A stretch of DNA of 12,989 bases from Oscillospiraceae bacterium (GCA_902797555.1 CADBTM010000062.1:1-12989), one strand, 5' to 3'. Positions 1 through 9,658 are shown, counted from the first letter of the stretch. Translations and numbers: made by a program. Notes: generated by a model from the sequence alone, not told the origin.

Positions 1-189
1 AACTTTGAAGTTCCCACCCAGCTCAAGGGCGTTGACACCGGCATTCTCGATCCGCGCGACACCTATGCCGATCCCGCCGAGTGGGACGCCAAGGCGAAGG
101 ACCTCGCCGGCCGCTTCATCAAGAACTTCGTCAAGTACGAGAGCAATGAAGCCGGCAAGGCTCTGGTTTCCGCAGGTCCCCAGCTGTAA
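1..189 (+). CDS. pckA: Phosphoenolpyruvate carboxykinase (ATP), C-terminal fragment
   Basis: This is the last 62 codons of a gene that begins left of the window; the frame is open from base 1 and ends in TAA at 187-189. The peptide includes VDTGILDPRDTYADP, then FIKNFVKYESNEAGKALVSA and the end GPQL. This matches the conserved C-terminus of ATP-dependent PEP carboxykinase (the E. coli enzyme has a very similar GVDTKILDPRNTY segment and a GPKL end). The enzyme interconverts oxaloacetate plus ATP with PEP plus CO2 plus ADP. In anaerobic gut Firmicutes it often runs in the CO2-fixing, ATP-yielding direction; which direction applies here is not visible. The catalytic P-loop and metal-binding part lie outside the window. 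The gene converges on rnc and shares a bidirectional terminator with it. Confidence 0.93.
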   Translation, partial: NFEVPTQLKGVDTGILDPRDTYADPAEWDAKAKDLAGRFIKNFVKYESNEAGKALVSAGPQL

Positions 190-210
190 AAGAACCTATA
201 CAGACACACA

Positions 211-242
211 AAAATGCCGCTGCAACTGCAGCGGCATTTTTT
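211..242. terminator. Bidirectional intrinsic terminator between pckA and rnc
   Basis: The arms 211-224 (AAAATGCCGCTGCA) and 227-240 are perfectly complementary, giving about 13 usable base pairs around a small AACT-type loop. On the plus strand the stem ends in a T run (237-242), serving pckA. On the minus strand the A run at 210-214 becomes a U run, serving rnc and the upstream operon. It fills most of the 65-bp gap between two convergent genes. Confidence 0.93.
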
Positions 243-254
243 ATTGGATCTTGT

Positions 255-932
255 TTACTCGCCCATCAGCTCGAGAGCAGCCTTTGCGGCGGCCTGCTCG
301 GCCATCTTTTCGCTGTGTCCCTCGCCCTCGGCCAGCACATTGCTGTTAATGAGCACTTCCATGACAAACCGCTTGTCATGGTCGGGGCCGGTCTCGCTTT
401 TCAGGCGATAGGAAAGGGTCTCCTCGTGGTTTTTCTGCACGATCTCCTGCAGGGTGGTCTTATAGTCCATGATGCCCCGGTTTTTCACGATGGCCTCGGC
501 CTTCTCCCGGATAAAGGGCAGGATAAAGCCCTCGGCAGGCTCCAGCCCGCCGTCCAGATAGATGGCGGCCAACACGGCCTCGGTGGCGTCGGCCAGCACG
601 GAGGGACGCTTTGCCCCGCCGCCTGCCCGCTCGCCCTTGCCCAGCAGCAGCCGGGAGCCCAGGTTGATCTCCTTGGCAAACTCGTACAGCGAGCTCTCGC
701 ACACGATGGCGGCGCGCAGCTTGGTCAGCTCGCCCTCGGGCAGACCGCGGTATTCCCGAAACAGGTATTTGGCGCAGATCAGCCCCAGCACGCTGTCGCC
801 CAAAAACTCCAGCCGCTCGTTGCTCCGGGTGTTCTTGTCCCGGTTTTCGTTGGCGTAGGAGCTGTGGGTCAGGGCATTCTGCAGCAGGTTCGGGTTTTGA
901 AAGGTATACTCAAAATGCGTAAAATCAGACAT
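255..932 (-). CDS. rnc: Ribonuclease III
   Basis: A 225-residue protein of normal family length. It cleaves double-stranded RNA, processing rRNA precursors and structured mRNAs in the cytoplasm. The N-terminal nuclease domain carries the signature NERLEFLGDSV at residues 38-48 (acidic residues E42 and D46) and DATEAVLAAIYLDGG near 115-129 (D115, E118), which supply the catalytic metal-binding residues. A double-stranded-RNA-binding domain follows from about residue 152 to the end, with the usual Ala-rich last helix. I chose the ATG at 932 because it has GGAG nine bases upstream; the frame stays open to 989 but the earlier starts would overlap the acpP stop or the hairpin. It is the last gene of the minus-strand cluster and is separated from acpP by a terminator-like hairpin. 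The smc and ftsY genes that often follow rnc in Firmicutes are absent; pckA faces it instead. Confidence 0.96.
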   Translation of the reverse strand: MSDFTHFEYTFQNPNLLQNALTHSSYANENRDKNTRSNERLEFLGDSVLGLICAKYLFREYRGLPEGELTKLRAAIVCESSLYEFAKEINLGSRLLLGKGERAGGGAKRPSVLADATEAVLAAIYLDGGLEPAEGFILPFIREKAEAIVKNRGIMDYKTTLQEIVQKNHEETLSYRLKSETGPDHDKRFVMEVLINSNVLAEGEGHSEKMAEQAAAKAALELMGE

Positions 933-954
933 CTTCGTCTGCTCCTTTTTCATT

Positions 955-978
955 AAAAGACCCTGCCGAAGCAGGGTC
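955..978 (-). terminator. UUCG-capped attenuator hairpin between acpP and rnc
   Basis: Read on the minus strand, GACCCTGC, a TTCG loop and GCAGGGTC form a perfect 8-bp stem (959-966 with 971-978), followed directly by TTTT (958-955). It starts 8 bases after the acpP stop and ends 22 bases before the rnc start, so the rnc ribosome binding site lies just beyond it. The short U run suggests partial termination, which would let acpP be made in large excess over rnc. A role in transcript processing or 3'-end protection is also possible; the stem looks too short to be an RNase III site by itself. Confidence 0.75.
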
Positions 979-985
979 GTCAGAA

Positions 986-1216
986 TCACATCCGGTCAGA
1001 GATAAAGCTGACCACGTCGCCCACGGTTTTCAGATTCATCAGATCGTTTTCGTCCACGACTTCGATCTCGAAATCATCCTCCACCGCCATCAGAAGCTCG
1101 GTCATATCGATGGAATCGGCGTTCAGGTCATCCATAAAGTTGGTCTCCAGCGTGATCTCATCCTCACCGATATTGAACTGATCGGCGATCAGCTTTTTTA
1201 ATCTGTCAAATACCAT
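986..1216 (-). CDS. acpP: Acyl carrier protein
   Basis: A 76-residue, strongly acidic protein of typical ACP size. The segment DDLNADSIDMTELLMAVED contains the DSI(L)D motif; Ser35 is the site for the 4'-phosphopantetheine arm. The protein carries acyl chains for type II fatty-acid synthesis and donates acyl groups to PlsX for phospholipid synthesis, which fits its position directly after plsX. The ATG at 1216 has a full AGGAGG nine bases upstream. A consensus promoter lies in the 108-bp gap before it and a terminator-like hairpin follows the stop, so this gene is probably transcribed strongly as its own short unit in addition to readthrough from plsX. The motif reads DSID rather than the commoner DSLD, a conservative change. 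Confidence 0.96.
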   Translation of the reverse strand: MVFDRLKKLIADQFNIGEDEITLETNFMDDLNADSIDMTELLMAVEDDFEIEVVDENDLMNLKTVGDVVSFISDRM

Positions 1217-1276
1217 GGTAAATATCCTCCTATGTCAGCAAGCGTAGTTGTTCGTCAGAACGCTCTTTCGTTGGAG

Positions 1277-1305
1277 ATTATAACAGAGCCTTTTCTGCTT
1301 GTAAA
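1277..1305 (-). promoter_or_regulatory. Sigma-A-type promoter for acpP
   Basis: On the minus strand the -35 box TTTACA (1300-1305) is followed by a 17-bp spacer and a perfect -10 box TATAAT (1277-1282). An A/T-rich stretch (AAAAATTTTT, about 1317-1326) just upstream of the -35 resembles an UP element. The predicted start is near 1270, giving a leader of about 54 bases before the acpP ATG. Confidence 0.85.
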
Positions 1306-1308
1306 GGC
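1288..1308. repeat. Inverted repeat overlapping the acpP -35 region
   Basis: GCCTTT (1288-1293) and AAAGGC (1303-1308) form a perfect 6-bp dyad with a 9-bp centre. The right half overlaps the -35 box and the left half sits in the spacer. No U run follows it, so it is not a terminator. It could be a repressor operator, but it does not look like the known FapR operator and may be chance. Confidence 0.4.
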
Positions 1309-1324
1309 ATTTCATGAAAAATTT

Positions 1325-2344
1325 TTATTCTTTTTCCGCCTCTGCAGTCATGTAGGGAATGTTCTCCTCCACCTGACGAATAAAGCCGCTGTGGGAGAAC
1401 AGAATGGTCTGCTCCACGGCGGAACAGATGGCTCCGGCATCCGACGAGCCGTGGGCCTTGATCACCGGCTTGGAGATGCCCATCAGCGGGGCGCCGCCCA
1501 CCGACTTGTAATCCATCTTTTCCTTGAGCACCATCATGCCCGGCTTGAGGATGAGAGCCGCCAGCTTTGCGGACAGGCTGGCCGTCATCACGTTTTTGAT
1601 CTCCTTCATCAAAAAGCTCGCCGTGCCCTCGATGCCCTTGAGCAGCACGTTTCCGGTAAAGCCGTCGCACACCAGCACGTCAGCCGTGCCGGCCAGCGCG
1701 TCCCGCGCCTCCAGATTGCCCACAAAATGGATGCGGCCCTGTGCGTCGGCCTGCTTGAGCAGGTCATAGGTCTCCTTGCGCAGGGGGTCGCCCTTGCCCT
1801 CCTCGGTACCATTGTTCACCAGCGCCACCCGGGGGCGTTCCACGCCCTGCTGGGTCTGCATATAGATCGAGCCCATAAAGGCAAACTGGAGCAAAAACTC
1901 GGGCGTGCACTCGGCGTTGGCGCCGCAGTCCATCAGCATGGCCTTTTTGCCTGTCTTCTGGGGGAGCAGCGTGCCCAATGCCGCACGGCGCACACCGCGG
2001 ATGCGCTTGGTCACCAGCGTAGCGCCTGTCAGCAGCGCGCCGGTAGAGCCCGCCGAGATCATGGCGTCGGCCTCGCCGGCCGCCAGCATCCTCAGGCCCA
2101 CGCTCATGCTGGAATCCTTTTTCTGCCGGACGGCGGTGGAGGGCTTGTCCTCCATGGTGATGACCTCGGTGGTGGGGACGACGGTGATATGCTGGGGCTC
2201 CCGTCCCTGCAGGATGGCCTCTACCTGACCCTTGTCACCGGTGAGGATGATATCGCAGCCATAGTTTTTTGCCGCCAATACGGCGCCCTCCACGGGTGCC
2301 TGGGGCGCGTTGTCTCCGCCCATGGCGTCGATGATGATCTTCAT
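1325..2344 (-). CDS. plsX: Phosphate acyltransferase PlsX
   Basis: A 339-residue protein of normal PlsX length. It transfers the acyl chain from acyl-ACP to phosphate, making acyl-phosphate for PlsY and the first step of phosphatidic acid synthesis; the family is peripherally membrane-associated. The N-terminus has the hallmark IIDAMGGDNAPQAPVEGA, followed by a Rossmann-like fold with SAGSTGALLTGA near residues 97-108 and MDCGANAECTPEFLLQFA near the middle. The ATG at 2344 overlaps the trmFO stop as ATGA, and AGGAGG lies seven bases upstream inside the trmFO coding sequence, indicating translational coupling. The substrate donor gene acpP follows. In many Firmicutes fabD and fabG sit between plsX and acpP; they are missing here. 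Confidence 0.96.
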   Translation of the reverse strand: MKIIIDAMGGDNAPQAPVEGAVLAAKNYGCDIILTGDKGQVEAILQGREPQHITVVPTTEVITMEDKPSTAVRQKKDSSMSVGLRMLAAGEADAMISAGSTGALLTGATLVTKRIRGVRRAALGTLLPQKTGKKAMLMDCGANAECTPEFLLQFAFMGSIYMQTQQGVERPRVALVNNGTEEGKGDPLRKETYDLLKQADAQGRIHFVGNLEARDALAGTADVLVCDGFTGNVLLKGIEGTASFLMKEIKNVMTASLSAKLAALILKPGMMVLKEKMDYKSVGGAPLMGISKPVIKAHGSSDAGAICSAVEQTILFSHSGFIRQVEENIPYMTAEAEKE

Positions 2345-3656
2345 TCCAGCCCCTCCTCGATCTGTTCCTTCATGCCGTCCAGCACGTTAAGCGCCCTCTG
2401 GGCGACGGCGAGATAGCGATCCCGCTTGCCCCGGATGCGCGTGTCCAGCGGCTTGATGATTCCGAAATTGATGTTCATGGGATCAAAGCGCAGCTCGGGC
2501 TGCTGGCTGACGTGCCCCATCAGGCCGCCGAGGGCGGTCTCCGGAGGAAAGTCGATCAGGCTCTGTCCCTTGCGCTGCCGCGCCATATTGATCCCGCAGC
2601 ACAGGCCGGAGGCCGTGCTTTCGATATAGCCCTCCACGCCGGTGATTTGTCCGGCAAAAAACAGGCTTTCCCGTCCGATCACCCTGTAAAACCGATCCAG
2701 CCGGCCGGGCGAGCGGATATAGCTGTTGCGGTGCATGGTGCCGTAGCGATAGTATTCGGCGTGCTCCAGACCGGGGATCATGCCGAACACCCGCTTTTGC
2801 TCGGGATACATCAGATGGGTCTGAAAGCCCACGATATTGTAGGCGGTCTTTTCTCCGTTGTCCGCCCGGAGCTGCACCACGGCATAGGGGCGCTCGCCCG
2901 TGCGGGGATCCTTCAGGCCAACCGGCTTCATAGGGCCGAAGCGGAGGGTGTCCTCTCCCCTTCTGGCCATGACCTCCACCGGCATGCAGCCCTCAAACAC
3001 CGCCTTGTCCTCAAAGCCGTGCACCGGCGCCTCCCTGGCGGTTTTGAGTGCCTCCACAAAGGCGAGGTATTCCTCCCGGTTCATGGGGCAGTTGATGTAA
3101 TCCGCCGTCCCCTTATCATAGCGGGAGGCGAAGTAGGCCTTGTCCATGTCGATGCTGTCAAAGCTGACGATGGGCGCCGCCGCGTCGTAAAAATGCAGGG
3201 GTTCGCCGCCGAAGAGGGCGTCGATGCGCTCTGCCAGCGCGCCGTCGGTAAGGGGGCCGGTGGCGATGATGCAGTCTCCCTCCGGGATGTCATCCACCCG
3301 GCCGGGCTGCACGGTGATGCGGGGATGGGAGCGGATCTTTTGGGTGATATAGGCGGAAAAGGCCTCCCGATCCACCGCCAGCGCGCCGCCGGCGGGGACG
3401 GCATTGGCGTCGGCAGCCTCCATGATCAGGCTGCCGCAGCGGCGCAGCTCCTCCTTGAGCAGACCCGGCGCGGTAGACAGCGCCGCGCCCCGGAGAGAAT
3501 TGGAGCACACCAGCTCGGCAAAGTCCGCCGAATGATGGGCGGGGGTCTGCTGCTGCGGCTTCATCTCCCGCAAAAGGACGTCCACGCCCCGGCGCGCCAG
3601 CTGCCACGCCGCCTCCGATCCGGCCAGTCCGGCGCCCACCACGATGACGGGAACGC

Positions 3657-3660
<4 letters not shown>
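2341..3660 (-). CDS. trmFO: Methylenetetrahydrofolate-tRNA-(uracil-5-)-methyltransferase TrmFO
   Basis: A 439-residue flavoprotein that makes 5-methyluridine at tRNA position 54, using 5,10-methylenetetrahydrofolate and FAD rather than SAM. The N-terminus has the FAD-binding motif VVGAGLAGSEAAW (GxGxxG at residues 9-14). Two conserved cysteines are present: C52 in ELVCSNSLRG and C225 in FEGCMPVEVMARRG; they align in position with C53 and the catalytic C226 of the B. subtilis enzyme. Later segments GPMKPVGLKDPRTG and FAGQITGVEGYIESTASGL are typical of the GidA/TrmFO family. The frame is open far upstream inside topA, but the ATG at 3660 (overlapping the topA stop as ATGA) begins exactly at the FAD-binding strand, so longer versions are rejected. 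It is often next to topA in Firmicutes. Confidence 0.96.
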
Positions 3661-5966
<2,306 letters not shown>

Positions 5967-6002
5967 TCTATCCTCCAATCGCGCCGCAGGGGCGGCGCTC
6001 AT

Positions 6003-7103
6003 TCATTTCTTTTCGTAATATTGGCCGGGATGCTGGACGATCTTTCCCAACAGCTCCAGCACGGTGAGACGGCTCATCAGCTCGTGCACCGGCAGGCCGG
6101 TCTTTTCCTTGAGTTCGTCCAGATTGCAGATGCCGTCCAGCGCCGCCAGAATGGGGTCCTGCTCCCGCTGGGGCTCCTCCCTGCGGACGGGCTCGGGCGG
6201 GGTTTGCCGGGGCGGATCGACGCTCACGGGCTCATAGCCCAGCGCGGACAGCACGTCCTCCGCCGAGCGCACCAGCTGCGCCCCTCCGGCGATCAGCTCG
6301 TTGCAGCCCTCACTGGAAAGGGCGTCCACACTGCCCGGCACGGCAAAGACCTCTCTGCCCTGCTCCAGAGCAAGGGAAGCGGTGATGAGCGAGCCAGACT
6401 TTTTGGGCGCTTCGGCCACCACCACGCCCCGGCACAGGCCGCTGACGATGCGGTTGCGCCGGACGAAGGTATAGCTCTTCCCCTCATATTCCGGGGGATA
6501 TTCGCTGATTGCGGCGCCGCTGTGCAGGATCTTGCGCAGCAGAGGCGCATTGGATGCGGGGTAACATTTGTCGATGGCCGTGCCGAACACCGCCACCGTG
6601 GGCGTTTTGCCCTGCAGGGCTCCGGTGTGGGCGGCGGAATCGATCCCCACCGCCATGCCGGACACCACGCACACGCCGTTTTCGCTGAGGTGGTAGCCCA
6701 TCTTTTCGGCCACGCCCAGTCCATAGGGCGTTGCCTTGCGCTGACCCACGACGGCCACCGCCGGGATGCGGTTGAGATCGGGCAGTGTCCCCCGGACGTA
6801 CAGCACCAGAGGGGGATCGTAGATCGCCTTGAGCGTCCGGGGATAGGCGGGATCGTGACAGAGGAGGATGCGGATATTGCCGTTTTTGCACCGCTGGACG
6901 GTTTTTGCCGCCTCCGCCAGACTGCGATCCCGCAGACGGGCAAGCTCGGGAGCCGTCAGCCCGCAGACAGCGCGCAGGTCGGCTTCCTCCGCCTGACGGA
7001 CGCCCTCGGCCGAGCCGAAGCGCTCCAGCAGCCGCTGCGCCTTGTCCCGGGTGAGCCATTTGCTTTGCAGCCAGACCATTGCCTGCACTTCCCGTTCGGT
7101 CAT
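6003..7103 (-). CDS. dprA: DNA-processing protein DprA (Smf family)
   Basis: A 366-residue protein of typical length. DprA binds incoming single-stranded DNA during transformation and loads RecA; it is also found widely in bacteria not known to be competent. A helical N-terminal region (about 1-75) precedes the Rossmann-fold core with VVGQRKATPYG (118-128), VVSGMAVGIDSAAH (146-159), VAVFGTAIDKCYP (170-182), RRNRIVSGL (215-223), EAPKKSGSLITA (231-242) and VFAVPGSV (252-259). A Pro/Glu-rich linker (about 296-315) leads to a DML1-like winged helix at the C-terminus (about 316-366). The ATG at 7103 overlaps the upstream methyltransferase stop as ATGA and has GGGAG eight bases upstream; the frame open beyond it is a shadow of the methyltransferase gene. 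Some core motifs differ from the common forms (GQR for GS/TR, MAVGID for LARGID). Confidence 0.94.
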   Translation of the reverse strand: MTEREVQAMVWLQSKWLTRDKAQRLLERFGSAEGVRQAEEADLRAVCGLTAPELARLRDRSLAEAAKTVQRCKNGNIRILLCHDPAYPRTLKAIYDPPLVLYVRGTLPDLNRIPAVAVVGQRKATPYGLGVAEKMGYHLSENGVCVVSGMAVGIDSAAHTGALQGKTPTVAVFGTAIDKCYPASNAPLLRKILHSGAAISEYPPEYEGKSYTFVRRNRIVSGLCRGVVVAEAPKKSGSLITASLALEQGREVFAVPGSVDALSSEGCNELIAGGAQLVRSAEDVLSALGYEPVSVDPPRQTPPEPVRREEPQREQDPILAALDGICNLDELKEKTGLPVHELMSRLTVLELLGKIVQHPGQYYEKK

Positions 7104-7843
7104 CGTCTCATCTCCCACATCAGGATCCCTGCGGCCACGGCGGCATTGAGGGATTCGGCGCTCTCGATGGGGATGATGACGCTGCCGGTGCAGACGTCGG
7201 TCGTCCTTTGGGAAACGCCGTGCGCCTCGTTGCCGATGACCACACAGGCGCGGTGCACATCCAGCTCGGTCACCCTTTTGCTGTCGGGCGACAGGGCGGC
7301 GGCATACAGGGGCACATTTCGTGCGGCCATCTCCGCCGCAAGCTGCTCCGCCGTCCTGCGGCACAGCCGGGCGCGGAACAGGCTGCCCATGGCCGAGCGG
7401 ACGGTTTTGGGCGCAAATGGGTCGGCGCAGTCGCCCAGCAGAATCACGCCGTCCATCTGAAAGGCGTCTGCCGTGCGCAGGATCGTTCCCAGATTGCCCG
7501 GATCCCGCAGCTCGTCCAGCGCCACAAAGCGGCTCCCCTCGGGCAGAGCATCCATGGCGGGCAGGGGCAGGGTGAACACCACGCCCTGCGGGGCGGGAAC
7601 ATCGCTCAGCTTTTCCAGCACGCTCTGGCTGACCGTGTGCACGGGACAGGCAAGAGACGGCAGCCGTCCCTCCAGCCCTTCCAGACAAAACACCCTTTTG
7701 GGCGCAAGATCGCGGCGCAGCGCCTCCCCCAGCAGGGTAAAGCCCTCGCAGACATATTCTCCCGCCTCCCGGCGCTTTTTTCCGGACGCCAAAAGGCCGC
7801 AGATCTCCTTGACCTGCGGATTGTCCCTGCTGGTGATGCGCAT
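7100..7843 (-). CDS. SpoU/TrmH-family RNA 2'-O-ribose methyltransferase
   Basis: A 247-residue SPOUT-class enzyme expected to methylate a ribose 2'-OH in rRNA or tRNA using SAM bound in a trefoil knot. The first 100 residues or so resemble the RlmB-type substrate-binding domain (EYVCEGFTLLGEAL near 29-42). The three family motifs follow: motif 1 LDELRDPGNLGTILRTADAF (109-128, with N117 and R123), motif 2 VVIGNEAHGVS (201-211) and motif 3 VIIPIESAESLNAAVAAGIL (222-241). The exact target (23S rRNA Gm2251 as in RlmB, or another site as in YsgA-like proteins) cannot be told from sequence, so no symbol is given. The ATG at 7843 has GGAGA seven bases upstream. It is the first gene of the cluster, behind a good promoter and a GC-rich leader hairpin, and overlaps dprA by ATGA. 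Confidence 0.9.
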   Translation of the reverse strand: MRITSRDNPQVKEICGLLASGKKRREAGEYVCEGFTLLGEALRRDLAPKRVFCLEGLEGRLPSLACPVHTVSQSVLEKLSDVPAPQGVVFTLPLPAMDALPEGSRFVALDELRDPGNLGTILRTADAFQMDGVILLGDCADPFAPKTVRSAMGSLFRARLCRRTAEQLAAEMAARNVPLYAAALSPDSKRVTELDVHRACVVIGNEAHGVSQRTTDVCTGSVIIPIESAESLNAAVAAGILMWEMRR

Positions 7844-7867
7844 AGGCTTCTCTCCGTTTCCTCGGCG

Positions 7868-7892
7868 GGCGGGCAGAATGCGCCTGCCCGCC
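7868..7892 (-). promoter_or_regulatory. GC-rich hairpin in the methyltransferase-dprA-topA leader
   Basis: The arms 7868-7876 and 7884-7892 (GGCGGGCAG with CTGCCCGCC) pair perfectly over 9 bp around a 7-base loop. It lies within the predicted 5' leader, about 25 bases before the methyltransferase ATG. On the minus strand the U run (CTTTTTTG) comes before the stem rather than after it, so it is not an ordinary terminator. It may stabilise the leader or influence translation; function is inferred only. Confidence 0.55.
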
Positions 7893-7923
7893 GCAAAAAA
7901 GTCCTGTGAGATTTACGGGATTT

Positions 7924-7952
7924 AGTATAGCGCAAGTTTTTTCGTTTTGCAA
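7924..7952 (-). promoter_or_regulatory. Promoter of the methyltransferase-dprA-topA-trmFO-plsX cluster
   Basis: On the minus strand the -35 box TTGCAA (7947-7952), a 17-bp spacer and the -10 box TATACT (7924-7929) form a good sigma-A-type promoter. The predicted start near 7917 gives a leader of about 74 bases containing the GC-rich hairpin. No clear terminator separates it from the amidohydrolase stop at 8000, so readthrough from that gene is possible. Confidence 0.8.
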
Positions 7953-7999
7953 GCCCTTCACCTATTTAATATAGACAAGGCTCGCCCGACTTCGACAGG

Positions 8000-9589
8000 T
8001 CAGAATACCCGCTCTCCGTCGATATAGGTTTCTTCCGGGCGCACCCTGCCGATCTCGCCGGAGGGGACGGTGAAAATATCCCTGTCCAGGATCACAAAGC
8101 TGGCGCTCTTGCCCGGTTCCAGCGTGCCCAGGCTGTCAAAGCCGGAAATGGCCGCGCTCTCGCGCGTATAGAGCTTGACTGCCGTCTCCACGTCGATGGC
8201 CTGCTCCCTGCCGCAGTCGGTTCCGTCATAGGCCGTACGGGTCACCGCTGCCTGCATGGTATAGAAGGGATCGGTGGGCTCCTCCCACGCATTGGCGGGA
8301 GAATCGGTGGACAGGCCCACCCGGATGCCCCTGCTCAGCAGGGTGCGGATGGGATAGGCGCGCTTGGTCCGCTCCATGCCGTAATTCTTCCGGTAGCTCT
8401 CGATCTCGGAAAAGAAGAACAACGGTTGGGTGGCCACGGCGATCCCCTGCTCCGCCATGATGCGGATGGCCTCCTCCTCAGGCTCGGTGACGTGCTCCAG
8501 TCTGGCGTGGGGGGCACCTTCCATCCATCTGGCTTCCCGCGCCACCCTTCGCGTGATGCGCTCGATGGAGCGGGCGCCCATGGCGTGAACGGCCAGCTGG
8601 CAGGCGTGAGCCTTGCAATAGGCGATGGCGCTGTCCAGCGTTTCGTCACTGGTCACCGAAATGCCGCAGTCGTCAGTGCCGAGGAAGGGCTCCCGCACCC
8701 ATGCGGTGTGGCCGGAAACGCTGCCGTCGCTGAGCAGCTTGAGTCCCGCCACGTGCACCTGCCGCGTCCGGTCAAAACCCTCCGGCCGCAGGCAAAAGTC
8801 GGGATCGTCTTTATAGTATTCCCAATAGAGATACATGGCGGTTTTCTGCTTGTAGCCCATGGTCGCCGCCATGGGATAGATGCTCAGCACGTCGGCACCC
8901 TCGTCCCCCATTTCGGTGACGGCAACGATGCCCTCGGCGGAGAGCAGCTTGCCCAGCTTTGCCAGCTCCTTCGCGGCGTCGGGCACAGACAGAGGCGGCG
9001 CCACCCGATCCACCATCTCCCGGGCGTTTTCGTACAGGATGCCGTTGGGCGTTTTTCCGTCGGCCTCCCGACCGATGGCGCCGCCGTCGGGGTCGGGAGT
9101 TTCGGCGGTGATGCCGCAGGCTGCCAGCGCCGCGGTGTTTGCCACCACCACATGGCCGCAGTTGCGGGTGATGTACACAGGGACGTCGTCGGCGCCCTCG
9201 TCCAGATCGTGACGGGTGGGAACGCGCTTTTCGGCCAGCTTTCCGTCGTCAAAGCCCCAGCCCCGCACCCAGCGATCCTTGCCCTGAGAGGCGCGGACAG
9301 CGCGGATCTCCCGCTGAAGGTCGGCGATGGAGCACACCCGGGGCGGCAGGCAGGTGATCTGGGTGCGGAACTCCGCCGTCTGGGCGGGGTGCATATGGCT
9401 GTCAATCAATCCGGGGATGACCGTTCTGCCTCCCAGATCATGCACCGGCTCGCCGTCTTTTCGCGCCTCCAGCAATTCCTTGTCGCTGCCCACAGCGGTG
9501 ATTTTTCCGTTTTCTACCGCAAAGCCCTCGGCGTACAGCCCCTCGTCGCAGGCGGTAAACACCTTTCCGTGTACATAATATTCCTTCAT
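8000..9589 (-). CDS. YtcJ-like amidohydrolase (Amidohydro_3 family)
   Basis: A 529-residue metal-dependent hydrolase of the amidohydrolase superfamily, with a TIM-barrel core and a flanking beta domain formed by both ends (VIPGLIDSHMHP near 57-68 and LEPGKSASFVILDRDIF near the C-terminus). Visible metal-site candidates are H65 and H67 (HMH), K284 in GLKLLSDGSVSGHTAW (possible carbamylated lysine), H335 in LAVHAMGA, H366 in RLEHV and D429 in LSTDSPANAWEEPTDPF. The layout matches the YtcJ/NfdA-like group, whose members hydrolyse N-acyl or N-formyl compounds; the substrate here is unknown. There is no signal peptide. The ATG at 9589 has GGGAG seven bases upstream, and the longer open frame runs back across the promoter region, so it is rejected. 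It diverges from an M32 peptidase gene; a shared role in using peptide or amide compounds is possible but unproven. Confidence 0.88.
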   Translation of the reverse strand: MKEYYVHGKVFTACDEGLYAEGFAVENGKITAVGSDKELLEARKDGEPVHDLGGRTVIPGLIDSHMHPAQTAEFRTQITCLPPRVCSIADLQREIRAVRASQGKDRWVRGWGFDDGKLAEKRVPTRHDLDEGADDVPVYITRNCGHVVVANTAALAACGITAETPDPDGGAIGREADGKTPNGILYENAREMVDRVAPPLSVPDAAKELAKLGKLLSAEGIVAVTEMGDEGADVLSIYPMAATMGYKQKTAMYLYWEYYKDDPDFCLRPEGFDRTRQVHVAGLKLLSDGSVSGHTAWVREPFLGTDDCGISVTSDETLDSAIAYCKAHACQLAVHAMGARSIERITRRVAREARWMEGAPHARLEHVTEPEEEAIRIMAEQGIAVATQPLFFFSEIESYRKNYGMERTKRAYPIRTLLSRGIRVGLSTDSPANAWEEPTDPFYTMQAAVTRTAYDGTDCGREQAIDVETAVKLYTRESAAISGFDSLGTLEPGKSASFVILDRDIFTVPSGEIGRVRPEETYIDGERVF

Positions 9590-9628
9590 GTGCTCGCTCC
9601 CATTCGGTTTTCTGTGTTTTCTGGGAAT

Positions 9629-9658
9629 ATTATACCCCCACGCTTTGCCCTTTGTAAA
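9629..9658 (-). promoter_or_regulatory. Promoter of the YtcJ-like amidohydrolase
   Basis: On the minus strand the -35 box TTTACA (9653-9658) and the -10 box TATAAT (9629-9634) are separated by 18 bp. The predicted start near 9622 gives a leader of about 33 bases. Its -35 box lies 12 bp from that of the divergent carboxypeptidase promoter. Confidence 0.82.

Noticed and set aside
7104..7961. A long N-terminal extension of DprA in the same frame
   Set aside because: It overlaps the methyltransferase gene in another frame, is Arg/Gly-rich shadow sequence and crosses the promoter; DprA has normal length from 7103.
7953..7999. A possible terminator after the amidohydrolase gene
   Set aside because: Only very short or mismatched pairings are visible (such as CTAT/ATAG) and there is no proper U run after a GC-rich stem.
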